The notes under the pieces: model-generated
What the model was told of the DNA's origin: nothing
Databases searched by the model: none
The model's input: only the letters and a program-made list of their open reading frames with translations
Assembly: GCF_031202265.1 (NCBI RefSeq)
Contig: NZ_CP100604.1
Span: 620,001-684,000 of the forward strand
Direction of reading: 5' to 3'
Origin: Bradyrhizobium sp. Ash2021
GTDB lineage: Bacteria; Pseudomonadota; Alphaproteobacteria; Rhizobiales; Xanthobacteraceae
Length of the DNA stretch: 64,000 nt
Shown here: positions 1 through 8,555 of the stretch, piece by piece
Position numbering within the stretch: the stretch's first letter is position 1
Layout: each line of letters opens with the position of its first letter
Position numbers and translations under genes: made by a program

Positions 1-283
1 GGTCGGGCGCGACCTCTATCAATTCTGTCGCTGTGCGACGAATGCGCTCGCCATCGTTATGACCAAACCGAACTTCGATCTGGAGGTTTTTGCCCTCGAT
101 CCAACCCAACTCTTGTAGCCTTAGCTTGAGCGCGGCCAACCGCTTCGCGGCTTCAGCGTCCTCTTCAGCCGAATTGCTCAAAACTCCGATACGTCGTACG
201 CGAATAACCGTCTGGGCGCGCGCTGCCACTGGCTACGTCACTAGGGCGCTACCGAGAAGGGCAATAAACTTCCGCCGCCTCAT
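1..283 (-). pseudogene. ABC transporter substrate-binding protein (PF04392 type), in-frame stop, cut by window edge
   Basis: Reading leftward from an ATG at 281-283, the translation opens with MRRRKFIALLGSALVT, a signal segment typical of the PF04392 binding proteins expanded in Bradyrhizobium. It then meets a TAG at 233-235 (codon 17). Past the stop the same frame stays open to the window edge and reads PVAARAQ, RRIGVLSNSAEEDAEAAKRL and LGWIEGKNLQIEVRFGHNDG, the normal family sequence. The intact relative at 23038 has Trp-Pro at the matching position of its leader, so a TGG to TAG change is the simplest explanation. The gene is probably dead, unless a downstream start or suppression is used. 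The 3' part lies outside the window. Confidence 0.75.
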
Positions 284-735
284 CAGGTTTCCCCCAAGGA
301 AAAGAAGGAGAGTGGTATAGCATAGATTGAACGCAAACCATGCGGCGCATCGCAAATGAACCGCCCGCTCGTGTCCGCTCAGGGTCGAAGTCGGAAGTTG
401 GCTCGCTTGAACGGCATGTCCGTTCTACCCTCAACAGCAGACGTCGTCGGACCGCCCCGGCATCCGAAAACCTGCACACAAGCGGATATCGTCGCCTAAC
501 CCGATCATTGGTGGTTGCGGCGATGAGCAACCAACGATCTTAGCCGACGAGAATGCGCCCTGTATAAGAGCCACGATACGTTCCAGAGGATGGATCAAGT
601 GTCAGCATCGCTGACATGCCTCGACAAAAATCTCGGCGCTTTCGATGCGAAGGAAATGCATAGCCGACCCCAAGAAATCGGTCTAATCTTTCGGACGCTC
701 GGGGTCGAAATTCGATGCTGACCTGGAGCCAGATC
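284..735. other. Gene-poor stretch with a degenerate interspersed repeat
   Basis: No convincing coding sequence on either strand. About 385-440 contains a motif (TCGGAAGT, then GCATGTCCG and TACC) that recurs at about 2380-2435 in the same order. Both appear to be copies of a degenerate intergenic family. Confidence 0.4.
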
Positions 736-849
736 ATGATCAAAACGCCAATCGCTCTTGCTGCTACGGTCGCGGTGGGACTTTCGTTTGCGCAACCGGC
801 GTTGGGACAATCGAACTGGAGTCCGACTTCAATACGTTACAACGGTTGA
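736..849 (+). pseudogene. Signal peptide-bearing N-terminal gene remnant, 37 codons
   Basis: An ATG at 736 is preceded by a good ribosome binding site (GGAG about 9 bases upstream). It opens a 37-codon frame with a textbook Sec signal: MIKTPIALAATVAVGL followed by SFAQPALGQ, a likely signal-peptidase I site. Only about 12 residues follow before TGA at 847-849. The stop falls where a beta-lactamase-family fragment on the other strand begins. The likely explanation is the 5' end of a lost secreted or periplasmic protein. A genuine short secreted peptide is the alternative. The parent family cannot be told. Confidence 0.45.
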
Positions 850-1027
850 TATCGTTCCACGCGGACTGCCAGCAGCCTCTCCTGCGCCAGGCGCAAGTAG
901 TTGGCGTTGAAGAAGTCGTAGCCGAGGCCGGCCGTGTGCAGCATCAGCATGCGGGTCGTGATGTCGCGCTTGGGCGCCCGCAGCTTCGGCTTGCCGTCGG
1001 CGCCGAACCCGTAATCGCAACCGCATC
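837..1027 (-). pseudogene. Serine beta-lactamase/esterase family fragment
   Basis: The minus-strand frame ending with TAA at 837-839 reads DYGFGADGKPKLRAPKRDIT, then MLMLHTAGLGYDFFN and LRLAQE. This is the 'L-x-HTAG-x-GYDF-x-N' stretch of class C beta-lactamase-related serine hydrolases (EstB-like), which lies shortly after the catalytic S-x-x-K. The S-x-x-K and everything upstream are missing. The fragment stops at about 1028, where a monooxygenase fragment begins on the opposite strand. It is a remnant of about 60 codons with no start codon. Confidence 0.6.
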
Positions 1028-1031
1028 ATGA

Positions 1032-1355
<324 letters not shown>

Positions 1356-1504
1356 CGGACTCACCTCGGCCATCGTGCCGTCCGTTTGGTGCTAAACTCG
1401 GACTAAAGGGGGCATAGTCCGGATTTTCTATGCGCAAGTTAGCTTGGAAACTCACTTCGTCAGCGTGCGAAAGCCTCTCGAATGGTCTGAGTGCCGCGCG
1501 GCCG

Positions 1505-2194
1505 TTAGCCGGTTCGTCTTGAAGTACTTTTCTGCAACGCGCTGCGTTGCACGAATGCGGCAAGGCATAACAATGGCCCGACGACGGAAAGAACGACGAA
1601 AGGTAAGTATCCTACCAAGTACTTGAAATTGCCAAATTGCGGATATCCCAAAAAGTCCGCCGCAAAAGCGTAGGCTATGTAATTGAGCCCGACCACGCGT
1701 AAGAACCACCAGCCCTTGGACCCAAGCGCTTGTTGAAGGCGACGGATCGAGAACAGTGCCAGAAGGTAGGTCCAGAGGACGGCGACTCCAAAAAAGACAA
1801 AAACCCCGCGAGGTGGGGCGTGTCCTATGTGAGTGAGCCAGGCGACAAGCGCGAGGTGAACAAGGTGTGCTGAAGCAAACGCGAGACCAAATTCACGCGC
1901 ACGCCGTTTGAAGGGCTCGAAAGCTGGTCCGAACAATGCAGTCATCGCACCGGCAGCATAAGCTGGCCAAAACAACAGGAACGAGAACCGCGCGGTCACC
2001 TGTAGTGCTACGTCGGTGCCCCGCTCCCCTGTTCCCAACGCCGCAAGCACCAGAGCGGCCAGACCGAGCGCCGCGCAAAAGGCCGAGCCCATCCACACAG
2101 CGGCAACAGGTATGGCAAAGCTCATAAGGTTCAGAGAGTGTCTCTCCTGCTGACCCATCGTTCTTGCTGCCGATCCGTCGGAACTCTTCGTCAT
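1505..2194 (-). CDS. Polytopic membrane protein of unknown function
   Basis: A 229-residue protein with about six hydrophobic segments (roughly residues 25-55, 65-90, 100-122, 130-150, 165-185 and 190-215). Histidines lie near the membrane edge in the third segment region (SAHLVHLALVAWLTHIGH). The layout resembles ferric-reductase-like or YedZ-like heme membrane domains, but the paired histidines of those families are not clearly present, so no function is assigned. It has no operon partner on its strand. The start may lie at one of several internal Met codons, because the first 25 residues are polar. Confidence 0.6.
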   Translation of the reverse strand: MTKSSDGSAARTMGQQERHSLNLMSFAIPVAAVWMGSAFCAALGLAALVLAALGTGERGTDVALQVTARFSFLLFWPAYAAGAMTALFGPAFEPFKRRAREFGLAFASAHLVHLALVAWLTHIGHAPPRGVFVFFGVAVLWTYLLALFSIRRLQQALGSKGWWFLRVVGLNYIAYAFAADFLGYPQFGNFKYLVGYLPFVVLSVVGPLLCLAAFVQRSALQKSTSRRTG

Positions 2195-2679
2195 CTAGTA
2201 ATGCCACATCCGGCTCTCTGCTGGAAACGGACATTCCCTGGCGTTCGACCGTCACGAATCACATTCTCGTAAGGGCAAGTATCGCACTCGGATAGGACGG
2301 CCATCTGACGAGCCCCATTTGACCAACGAGCCTTTTGCACACTGCTCCGCGCGCGCAACGGCTAATGTCCTAATCGGGTCATCGGAAGTCGCGACGGGTT
2401 CACAGCATGTCCGCTTTACCTTGGCGTGATGTCGCATTTTGGCCCTTTTGCGAAGTGCTGACCGGCTTTGCGAACGTCTGCTAATTCGGGGAAAGCGGAA
2501 GCGACAACGACAGGGTCGAATAGACGCGAATGACCCACTCCGGAAGTCGCCCCTTCCGATGAACCTCCGCTGTCATGTCGCAAAATATTGGGGTCGCAAA
2601 ACATATATTCCACTAAACCGCTGCGCGGTAGGGAGCATGCAGCAACCGTTCGAATAGGGAAGCGGGGGCCGAGGCCGGG
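2195..2679. other. Non-coding stretch with degenerate repeat copy
   Basis: No supportable gene. About 2380-2470 repeats the motif seen near 385-440. It continues with TTTTGGCCCTTTTGCGAAGTG, which resembles the segment near 22838 (TTTGGCCCTTCACGAAATG). Confidence 0.35.
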
Positions 2680-2916
2680 TCAACGATCCTCCCGTGCTCT
2701 TCGGCGTGCCGCTTGGCCGGTGGCCTCGCTGAAGAGGTGGCGTGGGATGTTGATCAGCGCAAAACGTCGCCGTTCTTCAGCGTGCGTTTCAAAATCTGCC
2801 TCCACAAAAATCTCGACGGTTTCCTCGCTGGCATGAATTTCGACGCGTATAGGCGAGTCGCCCAAATCCACTTCGTATCGGCGACCATTCTTTCCCCGCA
2901 TAATCGCGTGCGCCAT
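2680..2916 (-). CDS. Small conserved-looking hypothetical protein
   Basis: A 78-residue soluble protein starting MAHAIMRGKNGRRYEVDLGD, acidic in the middle with a basic C-terminus (GQAARRRAREDR). Its start lies one base after the stop of the upstream frame on the same strand (TGA, then A, then ATG), which suggests translational coupling. The pattern of alternating charged and hydrophobic residues suggests a small beta-rich protein. No family was recognised. The coupling and codon pattern are the main reasons for calling it real. Confidence 0.5.
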   Translation of the reverse strand: MAHAIMRGKNGRRYEVDLGDSPIRVEIHASEETVEIFVEADFETHAEERRRFALINIPRHLFSEATGQAARRRAREDR

Positions 2917-2917
2917 T

Positions 2918-3205
2918 TCAGTTCTGCCTCTGGCCCTGCTTCTTTAGTTTCTTAACCCGATGCTTCTGATACCCGAGAACAGCAGGCACAAGTGGCATCG
3001 CGCGAGCCACCCGAACGTGGGTCAATGAGACGACAAGCGCTTGTCCGGTTTCATCGGAGCGCGACAGATGACACACGATACCGCCCTCGTCACCGGCATA
3101 TGATACGTCCCACACGGTTTGGCGAATGCCGCTCACCGCAGTCACATTCTGCTCCTGGAGATAGTGGATCAGCGCCGGCATCAATTCGACTTCGAACGGC
3201 GCAGC
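2918..3205 (-). pseudogene. Truncated gene of unknown function, C-terminal part
   Basis: The last 85 or so codons read like a genuine protein (MPALIHYLQEQNVTAVSGIR, VWDVSYAGDEGGIVCHLS, then a basic tail HRVKKLKKQGQRQN). It ends one base before the next gene. Upstream of about 3205 the frame runs antisense to a methyltransferase remnant and looks non-coding, so the 5' end has probably been lost in a rearrangement. Met at the start of MPALIHY could serve as a new start. Family unknown. Confidence 0.4.
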
Positions 3206-3229
3206 TGCTTTCAACGCGGCGACAGCCTG

Positions 3230-3553
3230 CCCGCCTCCTCGCTGGATGCCGCCATCCTCGTGCACATGTATCACGAGGTCGCCCAACCCTATGCCTTTCT
3301 CTACAATCTTGCGCCCGCCTTGAAGCGGGGTGCGCGGGTCGGAATCGTCGACCTCGAGCGTCCGACGCCGGAGCACGGCACGCCAATAAAGCTCTTGCGT
3401 TGCGAACTGACCGCCGTGGGCTATCGTGAGATCGCCACGTATCAGCTCGCGGGCGATGGCGGGTACCTCGCCGTGTTCTCTCCGCCGGAGGAAGCGGGCC
3501 GAAAATCTCCCCGGGACATCGTTGCGTGTGGGGATCGTGCCGGCACTCGCTGA
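3230..3553 (+). pseudogene. Class I SAM-dependent methyltransferase, C-terminal remnant
   Basis: The plus frame ending at TGA 3551-3553 reads LDAAILVHMYHEVAQPYAF, LAPALKRGARVGIVDLERPT and GYREIATYQLAGDGGYLAVF. This corresponds to motifs IV to VI of Rossmann-type methyltransferases ('D-x-x-x-x-VHMYHE', then 'L-K-x-G-x-x-x-IVD'). The SAM-binding glycine motif is absent: upstream of about 3230 the frame is antisense to another remnant. The 3' end overlaps the glycosyltransferase gene on the other strand by about 110 bases. It may have belonged to the adjacent cluster before truncation. Confidence 0.55.
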
Positions 3554-4278
3554 TCCCTGACAAACGTCATCGACATGGACCAGGCCGCCTTGAAGCCGGC
3601 GACGGGATTGCCAGAGACCTTCGATACGCCGCCGATCCGGCTCCGCTGCCCGACAGCGATCTCCAGTGCCGGCAAGCGGGCGGCCGCTACCCGCATCAGC
3701 ATTTCCAGGTTCCAGCCATAGGTCTCCTCCTTCATGCCGAGACGTATGAGGACGTCCCGTCGGATGGCGCGAAACGGCGACAGGTCGGTAAAGCTCGCGC
3801 CATAGACGAGGCGCAGGAGCAGCCGGCCGACATGGGCCGCGAGAATCTGCTGCGGCGCCGGGCTACCGGGCTCGCGCCGACCGCGAACGCGCGAGCCGAG
3901 AACGAAGATGGCCCGCCCAGCAACGATCGGCGACACCAGATCAGGGATGAATTCCGCAGGATCGCTGCCGTCGCCGTCGAGGAAGAGGAGAATGTCGGCG
4001 TCATCGCGCAGGGCGGCGATGCCCGCCTGGATGGCGCGACCGTAGCCACGCCGCGGCTCGACAATCACGCGGGCCCCGGCGGCTTCTGCGAACTCGGCCG
4101 TACGGTCTCGCGAACCGCCGTCAACAACGACGACCTCGCCCACATTCTGCGCCAGCACCGCAGTTACGACCTGCCCTATCGCCGTTTCCTCGTCGGGGCA
4201 GGGAATGATCGCGGAAATAACGGGCGTACGGAGCCATGCAGGCCGCCTCGAGCCGGTCTCGTCATTCACCGCGTTCAT
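3442..4278 (-). CDS. Family 2 glycosyltransferase (polyprenyl-phosphate sugar transferase-like)
   Basis: A 278-residue GT-A fold protein of the dolichyl-phosphate mannose/glucose synthase type. Visible landmarks are the nucleotide-sugar start VISAIIPCPDEETAIGQVV, EVVVVDGGSRDRT, and the metal-binding LLFLDGDGSDP (D-x-D). These are followed by the acceptor region FTDLSPFRAIRRD and ETYGWNLEMLMR. The ATG at 4276-4278 overlaps the stop of the radical SAM gene (ATGA), so the start is secure. After about residue 245 (MTFVRDQR) the sequence no longer resembles the family and runs antisense through the methyltransferase remnant. The native C-terminus has probably been replaced by a rearrangement. No C-terminal membrane helix was seen. 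Confidence 0.8.
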   Translation of the reverse strand: MNAVNDETGSRRPAWLRTPVISAIIPCPDEETAIGQVVTAVLAQNVGEVVVVDGGSRDRTAEFAEAAGARVIVEPRRGYGRAIQAGIAALRDDADILLFLDGDGSDPAEFIPDLVSPIVAGRAIFVLGSRVRGRREPGSPAPQQILAAHVGRLLLRLVYGASFTDLSPFRAIRRDVLIRLGMKEETYGWNLEMLMRVAAARLPALEIAVGQRSRIGGVSKVSGNPVAGFKAAWSMSMTFVRDQRVPARSPHATMSRGDFRPASSGGENTARYPPSPAS

Positions 4279-5354
4279 AGGCTCCAGCGCAGGCCACAAT
4301 TGGCGCAGCTCCTGGGCGGCTTGTCCGACAGGAGCGCCGCACGAAAGTCCCGGTACGCGGTCCCGTTCCAGATGTCATGCAAGGACTGCCGCCCTGCATG
4401 GCCCAGCGTGTAGTTGTCGTAGCCATGCTGCGAAAACGGCGCGATACAGCAGGGCAAGGCGCGGCCATTGGCCGTAAAGTACATCAACGACCAGGGCCGC
4501 CGACAGAGCGACCACGGCGAACCGTCGCCACTGCCCTTCAGACTTAACCCCGGCTCGGTCGCCGCGCCCGACGCGCTGAAGGTGACACCGAGGGAGCGCG
4601 CCAGATTCTCGGCCTGTTTCAGATAGATCGCTTCGCCCTCCGTCAGCCGTTCGAACAACGCCTGATCCGGCTGTGCTTTGCCAATGGCTGCTTCGTCGAA
4701 AAAAACGAGCCGTTGCAGATAGACCTCCTTGACACCGATCTCGGCGGCAATTTTCACAAATGTCGGAAGCTCCTCTACAGTCTCTTTCAGGCCTGTGAGC
4801 CAAACGGAAACCTTGGGAGTGGTGAGTCCCTCCCGCTCCTGCAGCTCGCGAAACGCACGCACGTTGCGGATGATGCGACTGAAATAATCCTTGCCGCGGA
4901 TCGCCTTGAAGCTCTCGCGGTTTGACGCGTCGAGCGACACACGCAGCTCATCAAGCCCGGCGTCGATCAGCGCGCGGCCGTTGCGCTCACCTAGCACCGT
5001 TCCATTGGTGTTGAACAGGACGTAAACGCCGCGGTCCTTCAGATATCTGACCATCCGGGGCAGGTTCGCGACTAGCATGGGCTCGCCGACGCCGTGCAGA
5101 ACCGCCCGTGCGAGATCAGGAACCTGGTCGACAATCGACGCGAACAGATCCCAGCTCATGTCTGCCGGCGGCTCGAGCTCCTCGTAGGTGCGAGGACAGG
5201 TGGTGCACAGCAGATTGCAGCGGTTGGTCACCTCCAGATAAAGGCAGACCGGCGGACGCCGGGCGACCTCCGTGCGCTCGCCCGAGACCTGCTCGTGATA
5301 GCGGCGCGGATCGAAGGCCGCGCGAGTGCCTGGCGCTTCGCCTGAAATACTCAT
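4275..5354 (-). CDS. Radical SAM/SPASM enzyme
   Basis: A 359-residue radical SAM enzyme. The 4Fe-4S/SAM motif is CNLLCTTC (C-x3-C-x2-C) in LYLEVTNRCNLLCTTCPR. It is followed by VLHGVGEPML (the 'GGEP' position reads GVGEP), LFNTNGT and LRVSLDAS. A C-terminal SPASM-type region carries CRRPW, ALPCC and SCANCGL, ligands for an auxiliary cluster. The start is fixed by an ATGA overlap at 5351-5354 with the preceding glycosyltransferase stop, and the end overlaps the next gene in the same way, so it is the fourth gene of a coupled operon. Substrate unknown. Its neighbour, a nucleoside phosphorylase, suggests an adenosylated product or a modified small molecule; this is inference. Confidence 0.85.
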   Translation of the reverse strand: MSISGEAPGTRAAFDPRRYHEQVSGERTEVARRPPVCLYLEVTNRCNLLCTTCPRTYEELEPPADMSWDLFASIVDQVPDLARAVLHGVGEPMLVANLPRMVRYLKDRGVYVLFNTNGTVLGERNGRALIDAGLDELRVSLDASNRESFKAIRGKDYFSRIIRNVRAFRELQEREGLTTPKVSVWLTGLKETVEELPTFVKIAAEIGVKEVYLQRLVFFDEAAIGKAQPDQALFERLTEGEAIYLKQAENLARSLGVTFSASGAATEPGLSLKGSGDGSPWSLCRRPWSLMYFTANGRALPCCIAPFSQHGYDNYTLGHAGRQSLHDIWNGTAYRDFRAALLSDKPPRSCANCGLRWSL

Positions 5355-6675
5355 TGCACCAACTCCGCGTCTGCGGTCTGCGAATTGCGGCTTCTCCAGC
5401 TCACCAAGGCCCAAGCCAGCAAGAGACCTCCGAACAGAATTGACTTGGTCACGATTCTCGGAATGTAGAGGTCCCAATCGAGTTGTTCGGACAGCAAGAG
5501 CGCACCGATCGAAACGACCCAGGTCGGCGCGGTGCCACACAGGGCAACGAACGGCGTCACGACGAGAAAATACCAGGGGTAATTCGGCGACAACAACAAA
5601 AGCGTGAGGAGTAACAGCATGTTGATGTCGGCAAGAATCCCTTGAACAGGAGGACCAGCGCAGCCAGTACGAAATAAGCAGCAACATCACCTTGATGCGT
5701 GCCAAACACAAGCCGCCAGAGCGACAACGGCCAGAGATCATAGCCGGCACTGATCCCCTCTTCCGTCAGATAGCCTTTCGCCAGGTATCCGAGAACGCCC
5801 CAACCGATCGATAGATAAGGGAGATAACAAAGCACCACGACGGCGATCACGACCAGCGGCATCTTGAGGTCCCATGGGCGCCAGATCGCAGCCAGCACCG
5901 GCGCCACGTAAGGTTTTACCAGCAGCGAAAATGCGATCAGAACGGATCCGCGGAGAGCGTGGCCGGTCAGGGCAATCCACAGGCCCAGCAGCATCAGCGC
6001 AACCATCAGCGCGTCGACGTGACCGCTGTTGGCGATTTCCCACAACGGAAGCGGATGCCAGAGATAGGCGATCACGCGCGTAATCGGGCGGTTTATCCGC
6101 CGCAGGAAGAGCATGATCAGTACAACAGTGAGAGCCTCGCACCCCAGCATTGCGAACCGCATCATGGTCACGCTTTCACCGAACCGCGTGACAATGAGGA
6201 AGAAAGACTGCGCCACCGGAGGATAGATGGTGACGGCAGAATCGACCCGGTCGATGTGAGGAAAGATCGCCTCGTCGCGCAGAAATGCCAGCGCCTGATT
6301 GGCCGGAAAATAACGGTATGGATTGATGCCGGCGGCTTGAACCTTGCCATCCCAGACATAGCGATAGATATCACTGGACAGAAGCGGATCGAACAGGAGC
6401 ACATAGGCTCTCAGCACGATCGCAATTCCGAAGATAAGCCATAGCGCACGCCCGGTTCGCACGCGCTCGGCCAGGTGCGTTGCCATAATCGTCAGCAGGC
6501 CTGCGGCTACGGTCAGAGCGATGAAGGCATTGTCACCATAAGTCTCGAAAGCAAAAGGGGTCACCAGGGTCAGACCAACCAGGACAGCACCGACGCTCGC
6601 CAACAGATAAAATGGGAGCACCTCGATGGCGTAGCGCATCGGTCGACCGGGTTGACTGGTCATGGACCCTGGCAT
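5351..6675 (-). pseudogene. GT87-like polytopic mannosyl/glycosyltransferase, frameshifted
   Basis: Multi-helix membrane glycosyltransferase related to DUF2029/GT-C enzymes. The loop after the second helix pair has the acidic LLFDPLLSSDIYRYVWDGKV ('DP-x-x-S-x-D-x-x-R-Y-x-W-D-G') and NPYRYFP typical of lipid-linked sugar transferases. The reading frame breaks near 5610-5630: the first frame runs to 5557 with an unlikely Cys-rich tail, while the frame ending at 5351 continues with NMLLLLTLLLLSPNYPWYFL. Joining them needs one extra base, so a 1-base deletion (or a sequencing error) is likely. The ATG at 6673-6675 with AAGG upstream lies 8 bases after the preceding stop. The corrected stop overlaps the radical SAM start by 4 bases. 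Confidence 0.8.
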
Positions 6676-6683
6676 TAGCGGCC

Positions 6684-7388
6684 TTAAGGGCTTATCTGCG
6701 GCGCGGCTGCGTTGAGAAAGGTCCGGCTTGCCGGAGCAAATCCACCAGCACGAAAGCGGGTCGAATCGCCGGCCAGTTCGTCCTGCAACCATCGCAACGT
6801 TTGCATGTCGTCGACATCATACCATTCGGGAAGCAGTGTCGTGGCAAGCCCGATTTCGGCGGCGCGCTCGCATGTAGCCCGAGCCACGGTTTCCGTTCCC
6901 CATGCGATCTGCGTGAACAGATGCTGATGTGGACGTTTCAGGCCGATGAGGTAATAGCCGCCGTCGCTTGCCGGCCCGACCACCATCCTGTCCCCCGGCT
7001 CGCGCAGGGCTTCGACGGCCTGTACCAGGAAGCGGGTTGGCAAGGTCGGGCTGTCGCCATTGACCAGCAGGACACCGTCATGTCCGGCATGCAGGAACGC
7101 GCGCATCGCGCCAAGCAGCACGTACCCCAGATCATCACCGGTTTGCAGCAACAGTCCGAACCCCGCGGGAAGCAACTGATGCATGATGTGTTCGGCTCCC
7201 GCAGGAGCGTAGACGCCGTAGCCGCGCCTGCCGAGCGCCTCCGGTACCGCCTCGATTGCCGCCGCAACATCGCGCAGAAAGCAAGCGGAGAGCTCCGATG
7301 CGGCCACCTCGCCAATGGCGGTCGCGAGCCGCGTCTTTGAGCGGCCGGGCTGCGGCGCCTTGCGTATGATCCCGATCGCCGCGCTCAC
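6684..7388 (-). CDS. TIGR04282/DUF2064-like transferase (CofC-like GT-A fold)
   Basis: A 234-residue protein of the DUF2064 family, annotated in databases as TIGR04282 arsenosugar-type glycosyltransferase. Visible are the N-terminal KAPQPGRSKTRL nucleotide-binding loop, LLVNGDSPTLP (metal/substrate loop) and GPASDGGYYLIGL. The family resembles CofC and MobA nucleotidyltransferases and probably activates or transfers a sugar-phosphate or nucleotide; the substrate is unproven. It starts at GTG 7386-7388, overlapping the stop of the nucleoside phosphorylase (GTGA). It is cytoplasmic and the second gene of the operon. Confidence 0.85.
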   Translation of the reverse strand: MSAAIGIIRKAPQPGRSKTRLATAIGEVAASELSACFLRDVAAAIEAVPEALGRRGYGVYAPAGAEHIMHQLLPAGFGLLLQTGDDLGYVLLGAMRAFLHAGHDGVLLVNGDSPTLPTRFLVQAVEALREPGDRMVVGPASDGGYYLIGLKRPHQHLFTQIAWGTETVARATCERAAEIGLATTLLPEWYDVDDMQTLRWLQDELAGDSTRFRAGGFAPASRTFLNAAAPQISP

Positions 7389-8261
7389 GGCAGGAACCGG
7401 GACCGCAGGCGATCGGCGGCGATCGCAATCAACTGGAGCGCGTCATGGCTGCCGTCCGCTTCACCCTTTTCAAAATCCCCATCAATGCGCCCCATTTGAT
7501 TTGTCACATGGGCAAAACACAGGACGGGCTTTTGTCGGACTTGCGCAAACGCGTAAAGCGCGGCGGCTTCCATTTCGGACTGCCACCAGGTTCCTTTCGC
7601 GCATAGCGTCGATCGCTGGCTGGGTTTCACGGAACGGCGCGTCTGTTGTCCAGGTTGCGCCCGTGAGAACGGGCACGGGAAATCTCTCGAATACGCCATT
7701 GAGCGCCGAGATCAATCCGGGATCGGCATGCGAATAGTCCGACGCGGCCATGTAATGATAGCTGGTGCCTTCGTCGCGCAGCGCGCGTTCGATGATGACG
7801 AAATAGGGCGGCGGGCGTATCGGCACGATCTGTCCGGAGGACGTGACGCTGATCAACAGTTTGCAGCCCGATGCGAACATTTCCTCGGCGATCAGCACCG
7901 CGTAAGAGGCGCCGACGGCGCAGCCGACAATTCCGAAATCAATCCCGTTGCGGCTGAAAGTGTAGAGCTGCGTATGGTAGCAGGCCCACCCCGATTCCAG
8001 CCGGGCCTCGCTGCCGGCAATGAGACTGCGCACCATGTCGCCGTCAGGGTCGAGGATGCAGATGTCCGGGACGCGGGAGTCCGCAATCCGCTTTTGTCTG
8101 CGGGCTTCGCGCAGCAGATTTTCCGGCGTAAATGCGGACGGCTGCGTGTAATGCTTTTGCGCAAGGATGGGCGGCACTCCGCCGTCATTGACCGCCATCA
8201 CCAGACAGACCTCGTTACGCCGTAGCCGGTCATTGGTAGCGTTCTCCACGTCAGTGGGCAA
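7385..8261 (-). pseudogene. Nucleoside phosphorylase (PF01048-like), frameshifted
   Basis: First gene of the operon. The frame from 8261 reads ILAQKHYTQPSAFTPENLLR, ICILDPDGDMVRSL, GIVGCAVGASYAVLIAEEMF and LISVTSSGQIVPI, the phosphate-binding and ligand-site pattern of uridine/purine nucleoside phosphorylases. Near 7600 the frame breaks. The downstream frame (ending 7385) continues GTWWQSEMEAAALYAFAQV, which contains the conserved 'EMEAAALYAF' signature with the ribose-binding Met-Glu. A 2-base loss in a CGCGCG run (seen as CGCGAAA) restores the family sequence. The ends overlap the next gene exactly, which supports the corrected frame. The start at TTG 8259-8261 is uncertain; an ATG at 8196-8198 is another choice. 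Confidence 0.8.
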
Positions 8262-8555
8262 GCGCCGTCAATTGGCTGCCGCTCCGCAGGTTGGAGCCGG
8301 AGACAACAGCGCCTCCGGCATCATGAAAAAACGACCCGAATGATGTAACAAGTGCCTTTCGACGGCTCAATGACTGGGAATTGATCACAAGCCCAATGCC
8401 CGCAGCCACTGCAGGTATGGCTCGGGTTGGCCATGTGCGAAGTTGATCGTGTTGATCCGACGGAACGGATCGCCTAGCATCTGTCTTGAGGAAGGCGGGT
8501 CCGATATTTTCAACGTGGGCAGTGACGTTGTGGCGTAAGGATCTCGAGGGCTGTC
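8262..8555. promoter_or_regulatory. Divergent intergenic region of the two cluster arms
   Basis: A 294-base gap separates the minus-strand operon (starting 8261) from the plus-strand acyl-CoA dehydrogenase (8556), so it must hold both promoters. No clear operator palindrome was recognised. Confidence 0.35.

Noticed and set aside
249..810. Several overlapping short frames on both strands
   Set aside because: Arg-rich shadow translations without start signals, in repeat-like DNA.
3526..4413. Plus-strand open frame of 295 codons
   Set aside because: Antisense to the GT2 and radical SAM genes, which carry clear motifs.
4275..5750. Longer start for the radical SAM gene (491 codons)
   Set aside because: The extra N-terminus is the wrong frame of the GT87-like gene. 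The ATGA overlap at 5351-5354 fixes the start.
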